Shown here in pieces: positions 35,494-44,136 of a stretch of 64,000 bases of DNA. The DNA lies in NCBI GenBank assembly GCA_021841005.1, contig JAKBVZ010000023.1, positions 26,903 to 90,902 of the forward strand, given 5' to 3'. The notes beneath the pieces are model-generated. The model made no database searches. It was not told where the DNA came from and worked only from the letters and a program-made list of their open reading frames with translations. Positions within the stretch are counted from its first letter, which is position 1, and each line of letters begins with the position of its first letter. The DNA is from Actinomycetes bacterium (lineage in GTDB: Bacteria; Actinomycetota; Acidimicrobiia; Acidimicrobiales; JAMCPL01). Made by a program: the position numbers and the translations under genes.

Positions 35494-36690
35494 ATGCCCG
35501 CACGCTTCAAACTTGCTCGCCGTCACCGACAGGCTGCCTTTCCGTCAGATCAGTTCAGGTCCGGGAGACCGCGTATACGATTTGATCGTGATGAGCTGGC
35601 TTTCGGCTTGAAGAGCGCAATCGTGCCATGGCTGGTGACGAGGATGATCGTTATCCCAGTCATATTCATGGCCCGCGAGATCGCAACAAAGGGGCATCTG
35701 CCGCTTGCCATGGCTGATGTCGCCAAGGAAGGGCTTTTCAGCTGGGATGCCGGATGGTATGCGCTGATAGCCGCTCATGGCTACGGAGCGGCGGGACATT
35801 CGGCGTTACGATTCTTTCCCCTTGTTCCGCTCCTGGCAAGAGGGGTCAGCTATTTGCCGTTTATGAGTGTGCGTCTTTCCCTGCTGGCCGTTTCCAACCT
35901 GTCTGCCCTGCTCGGATTGGCACTTATGGTCGTCTTGGTAAAGCAGGAGACTGGGGATAGCGCAACGGCCGTCCGGAGCGCATGGCTGATGTCGCTTGCC
36001 CCAGCTGCATTTACTTATGTGATGGGGTATGCGGAGGCTACACTACTTGTTCTCACGGTGGCCACTTTTATTACGCTGAGAAACCGGAGATGGTGGTGGG
36101 CGATGGTCTTCGGGATCCTGGCGGGGCTCACTAGGCCAATCGGCATCCTGCTTGCGATACCGGCCATCATAGAGGGACTGCATGAGTTTCGGCAGGCGGC
36201 TTTTCGTGAACGGCTTGGCAGGTTGGCAGCGGTGGGCGGAGGACCGCTTGGCGTACTGTCCTATCTCGTATTTCTGGGGTTTTACTATCACCGCCCGCTG
36301 GCTCCAATTACCATAGAGCGGCGGCACCGGGGAGGGTTTACTGATCCGCTGGTCACGCTATACCATGAGGTGGCGCTGCTGGTCGGCGGCCATCATCTGG
36401 AAGAGGCGCTGCACCTGCCCTGGGCGTTACTTGCCATCGCACTGGTGGCTGTCGCTTTCTGGAAATTACCTGCAAGCTACGGTGCGTTTGGCGCAGCCGT
36501 CGTGCTGGTGGCGCTCTCCGGACGGAACATAGACTCCTTTGAACGTTATGCTATGTCGGCCTTTCCGCTGGTCATTGCCGGTGCCATGGTTACATCTGGC
36601 CCGAAGATGGAGAGGTACGTACTGGCTATGCTTACTGCCGGCCTCGTGGCGTATTCGACGCTTGGTTTCCTGCATCTTTACGTGCCATGA
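35494..36690 (+). CDS. Polytopic membrane glycosyltransferase, PIG-V (mannosyltransferase)-like
   Basis: A 398-residue membrane protein with about 9-10 hydrophobic segments. The first luminal loop carries LFSWDAGWYALIAAHGY followed by ALRFFPLVPLLARG, the WDxxWY...FFPLxP pattern of the PIG-V/GPI-mannosyltransferase 2 clan, which uses polyprenyl-phosphate sugars. Another typical block is SLAPAAFTYVMGYAEATLLVLTVATF. It probably transfers a mannose-type sugar to an envelope lipid or glycan on the outer face of the membrane. Start ATG 35494. Donor and acceptor cannot be assigned. It stands alone on its strand. Confidence 0.75.
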   Translation: MPARFKLARRHRQAAFPSDQFRSGRPRIRFDRDELAFGLKSAIVPWLVTRMIVIPVIFMAREIATKGHLPLAMADVAKEGLFSWDAGWYALIAAHGYGAAGHSALRFFPLVPLLARGVSYLPFMSVRLSLLAVSNLSALLGLALMVVLVKQETGDSATAVRSAWLMSLAPAAFTYVMGYAEATLLVLTVATFITLRNRRWWWAMVFGILAGLTRPIGILLAIPAIIEGLHEFRQAAFRERLGRLAAVGGGPLGVLSYLVFLGFYYHRPLAPITIERRHRGGFTDPLVTLYHEVALLVGGHHLEEALHLPWALLAIALVAVAFWKLPASYGAFGAAVVLVALSGRNIDSFERYAMSAFPLVIAGAMVTSGPKMERYVLAMLTAGLVAYSTLGFLHLYVP

Positions 36691-36803
36691 TGAGTCAGGT
36701 CGTTAAGGTTTACTTATCGTTCAGATTTACTTAGAGGCTCAGCGGATAGGGGCTCTGGATCAGGGAGGCGTAATCCAGCGCACGGGCTGCGGCTACCAGC
36801 TGT

Positions 36804-36835
36804 GGCTGGTGGGCTGGTGGGCTGGTGGGCTGGTG
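36804..36835 (+). repeat. 8-bp tandem repeat, four copies
   Basis: GGCTGGTG repeated four times just before the start of the crotonase-family gene (36843). It supplies no good ribosome site itself; copy number could vary by slippage. Confidence 0.8.
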
Positions 36836-36842
36836 ATATAGC

Positions 36843-37685
36843 GTGTTGGACATGGGATTACTGTCCGTACTGGAGATAGAACGCGATGAGCATATAGCTA
36901 CCCTGTGGCTGAACAGGCCGGAGGCGAGAAACGCCATGGCCCCGGAGTTCTTTGAAGAGTTGCCGCTTGCGATGGAGGAGCTTTCCTCTGACAGAGGTGT
37001 CAGGGTGGTGATAGTGGCTGCCAGGGGCGAGCATTTCAGTGTGGGGTTGGATCTCAAGGCGGCGATGTCTGGGGGATTGCCTGGGGGGCCGGTAGGCGTC
37101 AATGACACATCGATGGCTGCTCGTGCAGCTTCGACCAGGGGGACGGTTTTACGTCTGCAGGCAGCGATTACCAGTGTGGCGCACTGCCCCAAGCCGGTTA
37201 TAGCTGTCATCCATGGCTATTGCATTGGTGGGGGTCTTGATCTTGCCTGTGCCTGCGACATCCGTATCGCCAGCGAAGATGTTGTTATCTCGTTACGAGA
37301 GACTCGCATGGCAATGGTGGCGGATCTGGGCAGCCTCCAGCGTCTCCCGTACATAATAGGCAAGGGGCATCTGGCGGAGATGGCATTTACCGGAGAGGAT
37401 ATGCCGGCTGCGCGAGCAAGAGAGATCGGGCTGGTGAATTATGTATTTTCCGATGCTGGCGAGGCAATGTCGGGTGGCCGGAGGTTGGCCGTCAGGATAG
37501 CCGCCAACCCACCATTGGCCGTGCAGGGTGCAAAGGCGGTAATCTCCAGGCGCGAAACCGGCGAAGTGGCGGAAGGTCTTGACTATACAGCCACCTGGAA
37601 TGCCGGTCACCTGGCTTCAGATGACTTGACGGAAGCCATAACTGCCTTTATTGAAAAGCGCGATCCTCACTTTACCGGTACCTGA
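36843..37685 (+). CDS. Crotonase-family protein, dienoyl-CoA isomerase (ECH1)-like
   Basis: A 280-residue enoyl-CoA hydratase/isomerase superfamily member. The oxyanion-hole segments are GEHFSVGLDLKAAM and HGYCIGGGLDLACACDIRIAS. The region SLRETRMAMVADLGSLQRLPYIIG keeps the Glu and Asp that mark delta3,5-delta2,4-dienoyl-CoA isomerases (compare EVDVGLAADVGTLQRLP in ECH1). It is therefore more likely to isomerise dienoyl-CoA in breakdown of odd-position unsaturated fatty acids than to be a plain hydratase. The start is GTG 36843 or ATG 36852 (MGLLSVLEIERDEH). No other beta-oxidation gene is adjacent. Confidence 0.82.
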   Translation: MLDMGLLSVLEIERDEHIATLWLNRPEARNAMAPEFFEELPLAMEELSSDRGVRVVIVAARGEHFSVGLDLKAAMSGGLPGGPVGVNDTSMAARAASTRGTVLRLQAAITSVAHCPKPVIAVIHGYCIGGGLDLACACDIRIASEDVVISLRETRMAMVADLGSLQRLPYIIGKGHLAEMAFTGEDMPAARAREIGLVNYVFSDAGEAMSGGRRLAVRIAANPPLAVQGAKAVISRRETGEVAEGLDYTATWNAGHLASDDLTEAITAFIEKRDPHFTGT

Positions 37686-37757
37686 CCTACATCTTTACAC
37701 GATATTACGGATATTGCTGCTGGATATTGCCGCATATTCCCATGACTGCCAACGTTG

Positions 37758-39599
37758 CTATGACTGGCGAACCTGGCTGCCCTTACTACTTCTGTTTCCA
37801 TGACCGCCAACGTTGCAGTTCTCCTCTTCGACACTGCCGGCGGCACCGTTCCCGTGGTTGCACACCAGGCTCAAGGATTGCCTTACTGCAGTAGGCACGG
37901 GACATGCCTCCTTGGAGATCACGATTCGATCCCACCGTGCCGTGATGCCCGCCGTATCGTGCATCCGTTCGACGTCGCGCACCTGTGACGGCTCGACAAG
38001 GGCTACTACCGTACCGGATGCTCCTGCCCTGGCTGTACGTCCGGAACGGTGCAGGTAGTCCTTGTGGGTGCTGGGCGGATCAAAGTGTACTACGAGGCTG
38101 ACATCGTCCACATGTATACCTCGTGCTGCGACATCAGTTGCTACGAGGACGCGTGGCCGGCCTGCAGCAAAGCTCGACAGCGCGCGTTGACGCTGGTTCT
38201 GGCTGAGATTGCCGTGGATGGAGGTGGAGTCCACTCCCGCACGGGTAAGCTGCTTCGCCAATCTATCTGCTCCGTGTTTCGTCCGTACGAAGAACAGGGT
38301 CCGCTCCGGGCGTGCAGCGATTTCAGCCGCCAGTGTGACTTTGTCCTGTGCGGGCAGGACGAGTGCGCAGTGTTCTGCCGCTTCTACAGCTGAGTTAGCG
38401 GTCGCGACTGCGTGTATGGCAGGGTCAGAAAGGTAAGTGCGCATGAGCCGCTCCACATCTCGGTCCAGAGTGGCAGAGAAGAACATCCGCTGCCCGATTG
38501 CCGGCGTAGCATCCAGTATACGCGTGACTGACGGAAGAAAGCCAAGGTCGGCCATGTGGTCAGCCTCGTCGAGCACTGTAATTTCCACGGAATCAATCCT
38601 GCAGGCACGGCGTTCGAGCAGGTCAATGAGCCGGCCTGGCGTGGCGACAACTATGTCCGTTCCTCGCCGTAGGCGGTCCATCTGCCTGCCTATGGGCGCA
38701 CCGCCGTATACCGTGGTCACCCGGATGCCAACCTCGCTACCGAGCGGAGCGAGCACGTCAGCCACCTGTTGCGCCAATTCGCGGGTGGGAACGAGGACCA
38801 AGCCACGCGGTGTCCTTGCTTTCACCTCTCCTGCAGCGGCTAGGCGTGCAATCATCGGAAGGCCGAAGGCGAGGGTCTTGCCCGATCCGGTCTGTGCCCG
38901 GCCCAGCACATCCCGGCCTGAAAGGGCATCCGGCAGGGCGCTTGCCTGGATTGCGAAGGGCGCGTGGATACCGCTCCTTCCAAGGGCTGAAACGAGCGAT
39001 GGGGTAAGTCCGCACTCGGCGAATGTGGTTACGATCGGTGCTGTTGCGTCCAGTGCGTTGTCCAGGGAGTCTTCCAGGGAGCTGCCCAAAGGGTTTTCCC
39101 GAGCTACCGCTCCTGTATCTTGGTGTTTTACGGCGCTGCGGCGATCGGCGAACTGCCTTCCGGCATTGCCTGATGTCCTGCTCGTACCCGACCCTGTACC
39201 TGCAAATGCCGGCTTGGGTCCGTTGCGCCTGCCTGACCGTTCACCGGCGCTGCCTGACTGACTGCCTGCACCTGCGAATGCTGGCTTGGGTCCGTTGCGC
39301 CTGCCGGGCCGCCTGCTACTGGTACCGCCTGCTGTGCCTGTACCCGACCCTGCACCTGCGAATGCTGGCTTGGGTCCGTTGCGCCTGCCGGGCCGCCTGC
39401 TACTGGTACCGCCTGCTGTGCCTGTACCCGACCCTGTACCTGCGAATGCTGGCTTGGGTCCGTTGCGCCTGCCGGGCCGCCCGCTGGAGCTAGTGTCTTG
39501 TCCGCCATCTCCGAAAGCAGGTGTCGAGGAGCGGCGATTGGCGGACCGCTGGGATCTTATACGAAAGGACGCGCGCTCGCGCCCTGCAGTATCTGGCAT
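37758..39599 (-). CDS. DEAD-box RNA helicase with repetitive N-terminus
   Basis: ATP-dependent RNA helicase. Core motifs: the Q-motif region FAECGLTPSLVSALGRSGIHAPFAIQ, motif I AQTGSGKT, Ia PTRELAQQ, II LDEADHMADLGF, III FSATLD, V VATDVAARGIH and VI HRSGRTARAG. The core covers about residues 195-580. The N-terminal 190 residues are basic and repetitive: a 28-residue unit around RPGRRNGPKPAFAGAGSGTG is repeated about four times in DNA at 39170-39490. RNA-binding tails of such helicases are usually C-terminal, so this N-terminal array is odd. The track start is GTG 39629; ATG 39599 (MPDTAGRERASF) has GGAG 9 bases upstream and is preferred. It converges on the crotonase gene. Confidence 0.92.
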   Translation of the reverse strand: MPDTAGRERASFRIRSQRSANRRSSTPAFGDGGQDTSSSGRPGRRNGPKPAFAGTGSGTGTAGGTSSRRPGRRNGPKPAFAGAGSGTGTAGGTSSRRPGRRNGPKPAFAGAGSQSGSAGERSGRRNGPKPAFAGTGSGTSRTSGNAGRQFADRRSAVKHQDTGAVARENPLGSSLEDSLDNALDATAPIVTTFAECGLTPSLVSALGRSGIHAPFAIQASALPDALSGRDVLGRAQTGSGKTLAFGLPMIARLAAAGEVKARTPRGLVLVPTRELAQQVADVLAPLGSEVGIRVTTVYGGAPIGRQMDRLRRGTDIVVATPGRLIDLLERRACRIDSVEITVLDEADHMADLGFLPSVTRILDATPAIGQRMFFSATLDRDVERLMRTYLSDPAIHAVATANSAVEAAEHCALVLPAQDKVTLAAEIAARPERTLFFVRTKHGADRLAKQLTRAGVDSTSIHGNLSQNQRQRALSSFAAGRPRVLVATDVAARGIHVDDVSLVVHFDPPSTHKDYLHRSGRTARAGASGTVVALVEPSQVRDVERMHDTAGITARWDRIVISKEACPVPTAVRQSLSLVCNHGNGAAGSVEEENCNVGGHGNRSSKGSQVRQS

Positions 39600-40046
39600 G
39601 GTATTACTCCATAGTAGTTCGTTGGCCACATCGTGCTGGAGATGTTTACGGGTAGCTGGATCCCAAATGTATGGGATCGCCAGGGAACGAAAGAACTACT
39701 TGCACAAGCGACCGCGTGGGCCACTCGCCCACTGAGTGATGGCAACGATTGCCATCAATGTAATTAGTATATCATATAACAGCGGCTGGTGCAGTGCGGG
39801 CTCTGGGATATTTATCGGGATGTGCCAAACATCGTAGAGTGCCTGGTGGGGCAGGGCAAGATCGGCGATAAGATCCATCCTGGACGGCCATGGGGGTCGG
39901 CAGCCTGAGTAAATCGCAGGAGAGGCATAGGATCGCTCGTGAATCTGCTCGGGTGACCAAGGCTGGTTGTAGAATGCAGGTTGCGTATGAACTGGATGCA
40001 TAAAGTGTCCGGTATGTATTTCTGTACGATATCAAGTGAGGTGAGT

Positions 40047-41183
40047 GTGAATTTTGCTGTAGACAAGATGAGTATTGGTGTTGTGTTCGGAGGTCCTTCC
40101 GATGAGCACGATGTGTCCGTACTGACTGGTCTGCAAGCTCTCCATGAGTTACATGGAGCCGTCCGGAAAGTGCTGGGCATTTACTGGTCGAAGCCAGGAG
40201 ATTTCTATCGTGTACCACCCGTGCTGGAAGCCATGGAGTTTCGGGATGGAGTGCCTCGTGTGGCAGAGCCGCTGGTGCTGGAGGTTGGACCGCGAGGAGG
40301 GTTTGCCCATCGTTCGAGGATGGCCAAGAAGCATATTCCACTGGATGTCGTAGTCAATTGCTGCCATGGTGGCCCTGGAGAAGACGGGACATTGCAGGCG
40401 ATGCTCGAAATGGCTGGACTCAGTTTTACGGGACAGGGCGTTGCCGGATCGGCACTGTCCATGGACAAGCTCGCATTCTATGGCGTTGCCGTGTCGGCAG
40501 GGATTCCAGTACTTCCACGTATACTGCTGAGTAGCGAATCGGAGGGATCCAGGTCAGAGGATGTTCCATTCGATCCTCCCTATATAGTGAAACCCAGGTT
40601 CGGCGGGTCGTCGATAGGGGTGGAGGTGGTTGCCGACCTTGTAACCGCGTACGCCCGCGCCAAGGTGAGCCCGTACCTACAACGTGGTGCTGTATTAGAG
40701 CCCTACAGGCCCGATCTCGCAGACCTGAACGTGGCAGTGCGATGCTTTCCGGCAATCGAGGTATCTGCCGTTGAGCGTCCTCTGAGGCAGAGCGATTCAG
40801 AGGAGATACTCAGCTATGAAGACAAGTATTCTGGACGGGAGGGTATGGCCAGCGCCCCGCGAGAACTACCGGCGAAAGTGGATGCAACCGTAATGGCAAA
40901 TATTGCCGACATATCAAGGTCGCTCATCGATCTGGTTGCATTGCGTGGAATCACGCGGGTGGATTTCCTCTGGGGTGAGGGGGAGCTTTACCTGAATGAG
41001 GTCAACTCGATTCCGGGGTCACTGGCCAGGTATCTCTGGATCGATCCCGAGAGGAGATTTATCGAGCTTCTTGATGGCATGATCTCCGAAGCGCTGGCGG
41101 GTCCAGCGGTGACTTACAGTGCACTTGGTGCGGACGGATCTGTTCTCGAAAAAGCATCGGACATGGCATCCAAGCTGGCATGA
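40047..41183 (+). CDS. ddl: D-alanine--D-alanine ligase family ATP-grasp enzyme
   Basis: Joins two D-alanines for peptidoglycan precursor synthesis. Family landmarks: GVVFGGPSDEHDVS at the N-terminus, NCCHGGPGEDGTLQAMLEMAGLSFTG, KPRFGGSSIGVEVV for ATP binding, ITRVDFLW, and EVNSIPGSLARYLW for metal and substrate binding. The track start (39981) adds 30 residues; GTG 40047 (VNFAVDKMSIGVVFGG) follows GAGGTG and fits family length, with ATG 40068 as the alternative. The Met-Ser-Ile-Gly-Val-Val beta strand is the true beginning of the fold. It converges on typA with 15 bp between stops. Confidence 0.88.
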   Translation: MNFAVDKMSIGVVFGGPSDEHDVSVLTGLQALHELHGAVRKVLGIYWSKPGDFYRVPPVLEAMEFRDGVPRVAEPLVLEVGPRGGFAHRSRMAKKHIPLDVVVNCCHGGPGEDGTLQAMLEMAGLSFTGQGVAGSALSMDKLAFYGVAVSAGIPVLPRILLSSESEGSRSEDVPFDPPYIVKPRFGGSSIGVEVVADLVTAYARAKVSPYLQRGAVLEPYRPDLADLNVAVRCFPAIEVSAVERPLRQSDSEEILSYEDKYSGREGMASAPRELPAKVDATVMANIADISRSLIDLVALRGITRVDFLWGEGELYLNEVNSIPGSLARYLWIDPERRFIELLDGMISEALAGPAVTYSALGADGSVLEKASDMASKLA

Positions 41184-41198
41184 TACGCCTCTGACTGG

Positions 41199-43082
41199 TC
41201 ATGCCAGGGTATGCCGTTGCCGGCCGCGTAGGCGTCCCCGTTCGGCATGGCTGAGTATGGCTTTGCGAAGCCGGATTGCATCAGGAGCGACCTCCACGTA
41301 TTCGTCCTCTTCGATGAACTCCAATGCCTGTTCCAGCGAGAGTTGGAGGTGTGGTGTCAGTCGTTCGAACTCTTCAGCAGTCGACGAACGCATGTTGGTG
41401 AGCTTCTTCTCCTTGGTGGGGTTGACGTCCATCTCGTCGGGACGAGAGTTCTCTCCCACTATCATGCCTTCGTAGACCTCTTCGGCAGGGCCGGTGAAGA
41501 GTGTTCCTCGTTCTTGCAGCGACATCAAAGCATAGGTGGTTGTCACTCCGCGCCGATCAGCCACCATCGAACCGTTGCGCCGGCTGCGCAGTTCTCCATG
41601 CCACGGTTCCCACCCATCGAAGATATGATGGATGATGCCGGTTCCTCTGGTGCCGGTCAGGAACTCGGTGCGGAAACCAACCAGCCCGCGTGCAGGTATA
41701 CGGTACTCCATGCGCACCCAGCCGGTGCCGTGGTTTACCATCTCTAGCAATTTTCCCTTGCGCAATGCCAGCAACTGCGTTGCCACCCCCAGGTAGTCTT
41801 CGGGAATGTCCACGGTCAGGTGTTCCATGGGTTCGTGGAGTTGGCCATCTATCTCTCTGGTAACGACCTGTGGCTTACCTATAGTAAGCTCGAAACCTTC
41901 GCGACGCATGGTCTCCACTAGGACGGCAAGCTGTAATTCCCCGCGACCCTGTACCACCCATGTATCTGGAGACGATGCAGGCAGTACTCGTAGAGACACG
42001 TTTCCTACCAGTTCGTTATCGAGACGTCCCTTGACAAGGCGTGCAGTCAGCTTGGTGCCACTGGTTCCCGCCAGAGGCGAGGTATTTATTCCAACGGTCA
42101 TCGATAAGGTTGGCTCGTCTACTGCGATGACATCCAAGGGGTGTGGGTCATTGAGGTCAGCTAGGGTTTCGCCTATGGAGATGTCACTCATCCCTGCTAC
42201 GGCGACAATCTCGCCAGGGCCGGCCTCGTCGAGATCGATCCGGGTCAGCGCCTCGGTGCCGTACATCTCGGTTATTTTCGTTCGCACGATGCTACCGTCG
42301 AGCCTGCACCATGCAACCTCTTCGCCTTTGCGCAGGTGGCCGTTGTGGATGCGGCAGATAGCCAGCCTGCCCACGTATGGTGAGGCGTCAAGATTGGTTA
42401 CGAGCGCTTGCAGAGCGTGGTCCGGCGTGAACGCTGGGGCAGGGATGTATTCCAGGATTGCCTCGAACAGGGGAACAAGGTCTCCTGATGGCTTAGCAGG
42501 GTTGCCGGTTGCCCATCCGGCGCGGGCGCAGGCGTAGAGTATAGGAAAATCGATCTGGTCCACATCGGCATCGAGGTCCAGGAACAATTCTTCTATATCA
42601 TGCACTACGTCTGTGATGCGTGCGTCAGGGCGGTCCACCTTGTTGATCACCACGACTACCGGTAAACGTGCCTGTAGTACCTTACGCAGGACAAACCTGG
42701 TCTGGGGAAGCGGACCTTCTGAGGCGTCCACCAGCAGTACCACGCCATCGACCATCGACAGTCCTCGCTCCACCTCACCTCCAAAGTCCGCATGTCCTGG
42801 AGTATCGACCACCGTGATCTTCACTCCTTTATATCGGACGGAGGTGTGCTTGGCAAGGATGGTGATCCCTTTTTCACGTTCAAGATCATTGGAGTCGAGG
42901 ATGCGATCCGCAACTTCGGCACCTGCCCTGAAGGCTCCAGTCTGGCGTAGCATGGCATCGACCAGCGTGGTCTTTCCATGATCTACGTGAGCCACTATCG
43001 CTACATTGCGAAGGTCACCGCGCCTTGCGGTAGTTTCCTGGCGATTAGGTGCATGGGACGGCGTAACGCGCGAAAGAGTCAT
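41199..43082 (-). CDS. typA: Ribosome-associated GTPase TypA/BipA
   Basis: Translational GTPase that binds the ribosome and helps large-subunit assembly and stress adaptation. G1 is VAHVDHGKTTLVDAML, G2 is EREKGITILAKHTSV, G3 is VDTPGHADFGGEVERGLSMVDG and G4 is INKVDRPDARI. EF-G-like domains III and V and the TypA-specific C-terminus (LTPHLQLSLEQALEFIEEDEYVEVAPDAIRLRK) are intact. At 627 residues the length is normal. The 5' side holds a 20-bp palindrome 59 bp upstream of the start (43141-43160). Confidence 0.96.
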   Translation of the reverse strand: MTLSRVTPSHAPNRQETTARRGDLRNVAIVAHVDHGKTTLVDAMLRQTGAFRAGAEVADRILDSNDLEREKGITILAKHTSVRYKGVKITVVDTPGHADFGGEVERGLSMVDGVVLLVDASEGPLPQTRFVLRKVLQARLPVVVVINKVDRPDARITDVVHDIEELFLDLDADVDQIDFPILYACARAGWATGNPAKPSGDLVPLFEAILEYIPAPAFTPDHALQALVTNLDASPYVGRLAICRIHNGHLRKGEEVAWCRLDGSIVRTKITEMYGTEALTRIDLDEAGPGEIVAVAGMSDISIGETLADLNDPHPLDVIAVDEPTLSMTVGINTSPLAGTSGTKLTARLVKGRLDNELVGNVSLRVLPASSPDTWVVQGRGELQLAVLVETMRREGFELTIGKPQVVTREIDGQLHEPMEHLTVDIPEDYLGVATQLLALRKGKLLEMVNHGTGWVRMEYRIPARGLVGFRTEFLTGTRGTGIIHHIFDGWEPWHGELRSRRNGSMVADRRGVTTTYALMSLQERGTLFTGPAEEVYEGMIVGENSRPDEMDVNPTKEKKLTNMRSSTAEEFERLTPHLQLSLEQALEFIEEDEYVEVAPDAIRLRKAILSHAERGRLRGRQRHTLA

Positions 43083-43140
43083 GAGGTGATCATGATAGCC
43101 GAGTTCGGGCCCCTGTATCTACTTGGCAATGGATTGGAGC

Positions 43141-43160
43141 GGTATACGAGTTCGTATACC
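43141..43160. promoter_or_regulatory. 20-bp palindrome between menH and typA
   Basis: GGTATACGAGTTCGTATACC is a perfect inverted repeat (9-bp arms, 2-bp centre). It lies 59 bp upstream of typA and 59 bp downstream of the menH stop, both genes being leftward. It could be an operator for typA or a menH hairpin. The GTATAC half-sites are shared with the palindrome at 2357-2372. Confidence 0.5.
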
Positions 43161-43218
43161 GGGGAAATGAGTGGACCCGGATACGTATTTTGGCAGGCCC
43201 ATGCGATACCGTTACACG

Positions 43219-43965
43219 TTAGTCGCCGTCCACTTTGATGGCGCGTAGAAACGACGTTATGATCAGCGCTACTGTACCGGGGCGCTCCAGATGGCAGGCA
43301 TGGCCAGCGCCTGGTATGAGTGACACTCGAGCATTGTCACCTATGAGCCGGGCCATCCTATCTGCGGCGTATGCATAGCGGCTGTCCAGCATCCCTGCCA
43401 CGATCAGAACCGGCATTGCCAGCTCATGCAGGCGATCCCACAAGGGATCACAGGCAGCAGCGCCGCACATCCGTAGGCTGGATGCAAGCCCAACAGGTGT
43501 GTTCTGCATGCGTCGATCGATCATCCTGGCGTGCTGTGGCATGGTGGCGAAGAGGGGCTGTTCCGTCCAGTCATGTAAGAATGCTTCCAGATCCTTGCCT
43601 TCCTCCAGTTCCCTGGCCATAGCTTCGTCGGAGACGCGGCGCCTATTTCTCGCGACACCGTCCTCTATCCCGCCGTTTGCGGAGATGAGTACCAGTCTTT
43701 CTACGATATCGGGGTTGGATAGCGCCAGATGGAGGCAGATCCTGGCTCCCAGAGAATACCCTATGTATGTTCCTTTCCCAAAGCTGAGCCCGAGCATTTC
43801 AGCTGCGGCCCAAGGACCTGCAGAGATATCAGAGGAGTGGCCGTGCCCGGGCAGGTCCACCGTGTATATCTCGTTCGCCCTGCCGGCGGGATCCTGCAGG
43901 CGTTCGGCGAAAGCGCCGAAGCATCCAGCGTTCTGGGTGAATCCATGCACGAGTAACGTTCTCAT
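43219..43965 (-). CDS. menH: MenH-like alpha/beta hydrolase (SHCHC synthase)
   Basis: Predicted to eliminate pyruvate from SEPHCHC to give SHCHC in menaquinone synthesis, the step after MenD. The alpha/beta-hydrolase fold shows LLVHGFTQNAG (oxyanion), VDLPGHGHSSD, the nucleophile elbow GYSLGARICLH, Asp in VAGMLDSRYA, and catalytic His in PGAGHACHLERPG. At 248 residues it is typical. It is divergent from menD across a 165-bp gap, which supports the assignment over a generic hydrolase. Start ATG 43965. Confidence 0.83.
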   Translation of the reverse strand: MRTLLVHGFTQNAGCFGAFAERLQDPAGRANEIYTVDLPGHGHSSDISAGPWAAAEMLGLSFGKGTYIGYSLGARICLHLALSNPDIVERLVLISANGGIEDGVARNRRRVSDEAMARELEEGKDLEAFLHDWTEQPLFATMPQHARMIDRRMQNTPVGLASSLRMCGAAACDPLWDRLHELAMPVLIVAGMLDSRYAYAADRMARLIGDNARVSLIPGAGHACHLERPGTVALIITSFLRAIKVDGD

Positions 43966-43986
43966 TGTTATGCCTATTGTACTTGT

Positions 43987-44016
43987 ATGCTTACCGATGC
44001 AATGCTTACCGATGCA
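43987..44016. repeat. 15-bp tandem repeat in the menH/menD divergent promoter region
   Basis: ATGCTTACCGATGCA occurs twice head-to-tail (43987-44001 and 44002-44016), about 25 bp upstream of the menH start. It may be a duplicated operator or promoter part. Confidence 0.6.
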
Positions 44017-44136
44017 ATGTCAACGGCAACCTATGAGATGATGAGAGCACTAGAACTGATGATGCAGGGTGGCAGGCATCCTGGCAGTCTGGATACCACA
44101 GGAGTATGCTGAGCAGGCGATGGAGTCGAAGTGGTC

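Noticed and set aside
39023-39735. Forward ORFs rich in Leu/Arg/Pro opposite the helicase N-terminus
   Set aside because: They are antisense frames of the 84-bp repeat array; repeats keep all frames open.
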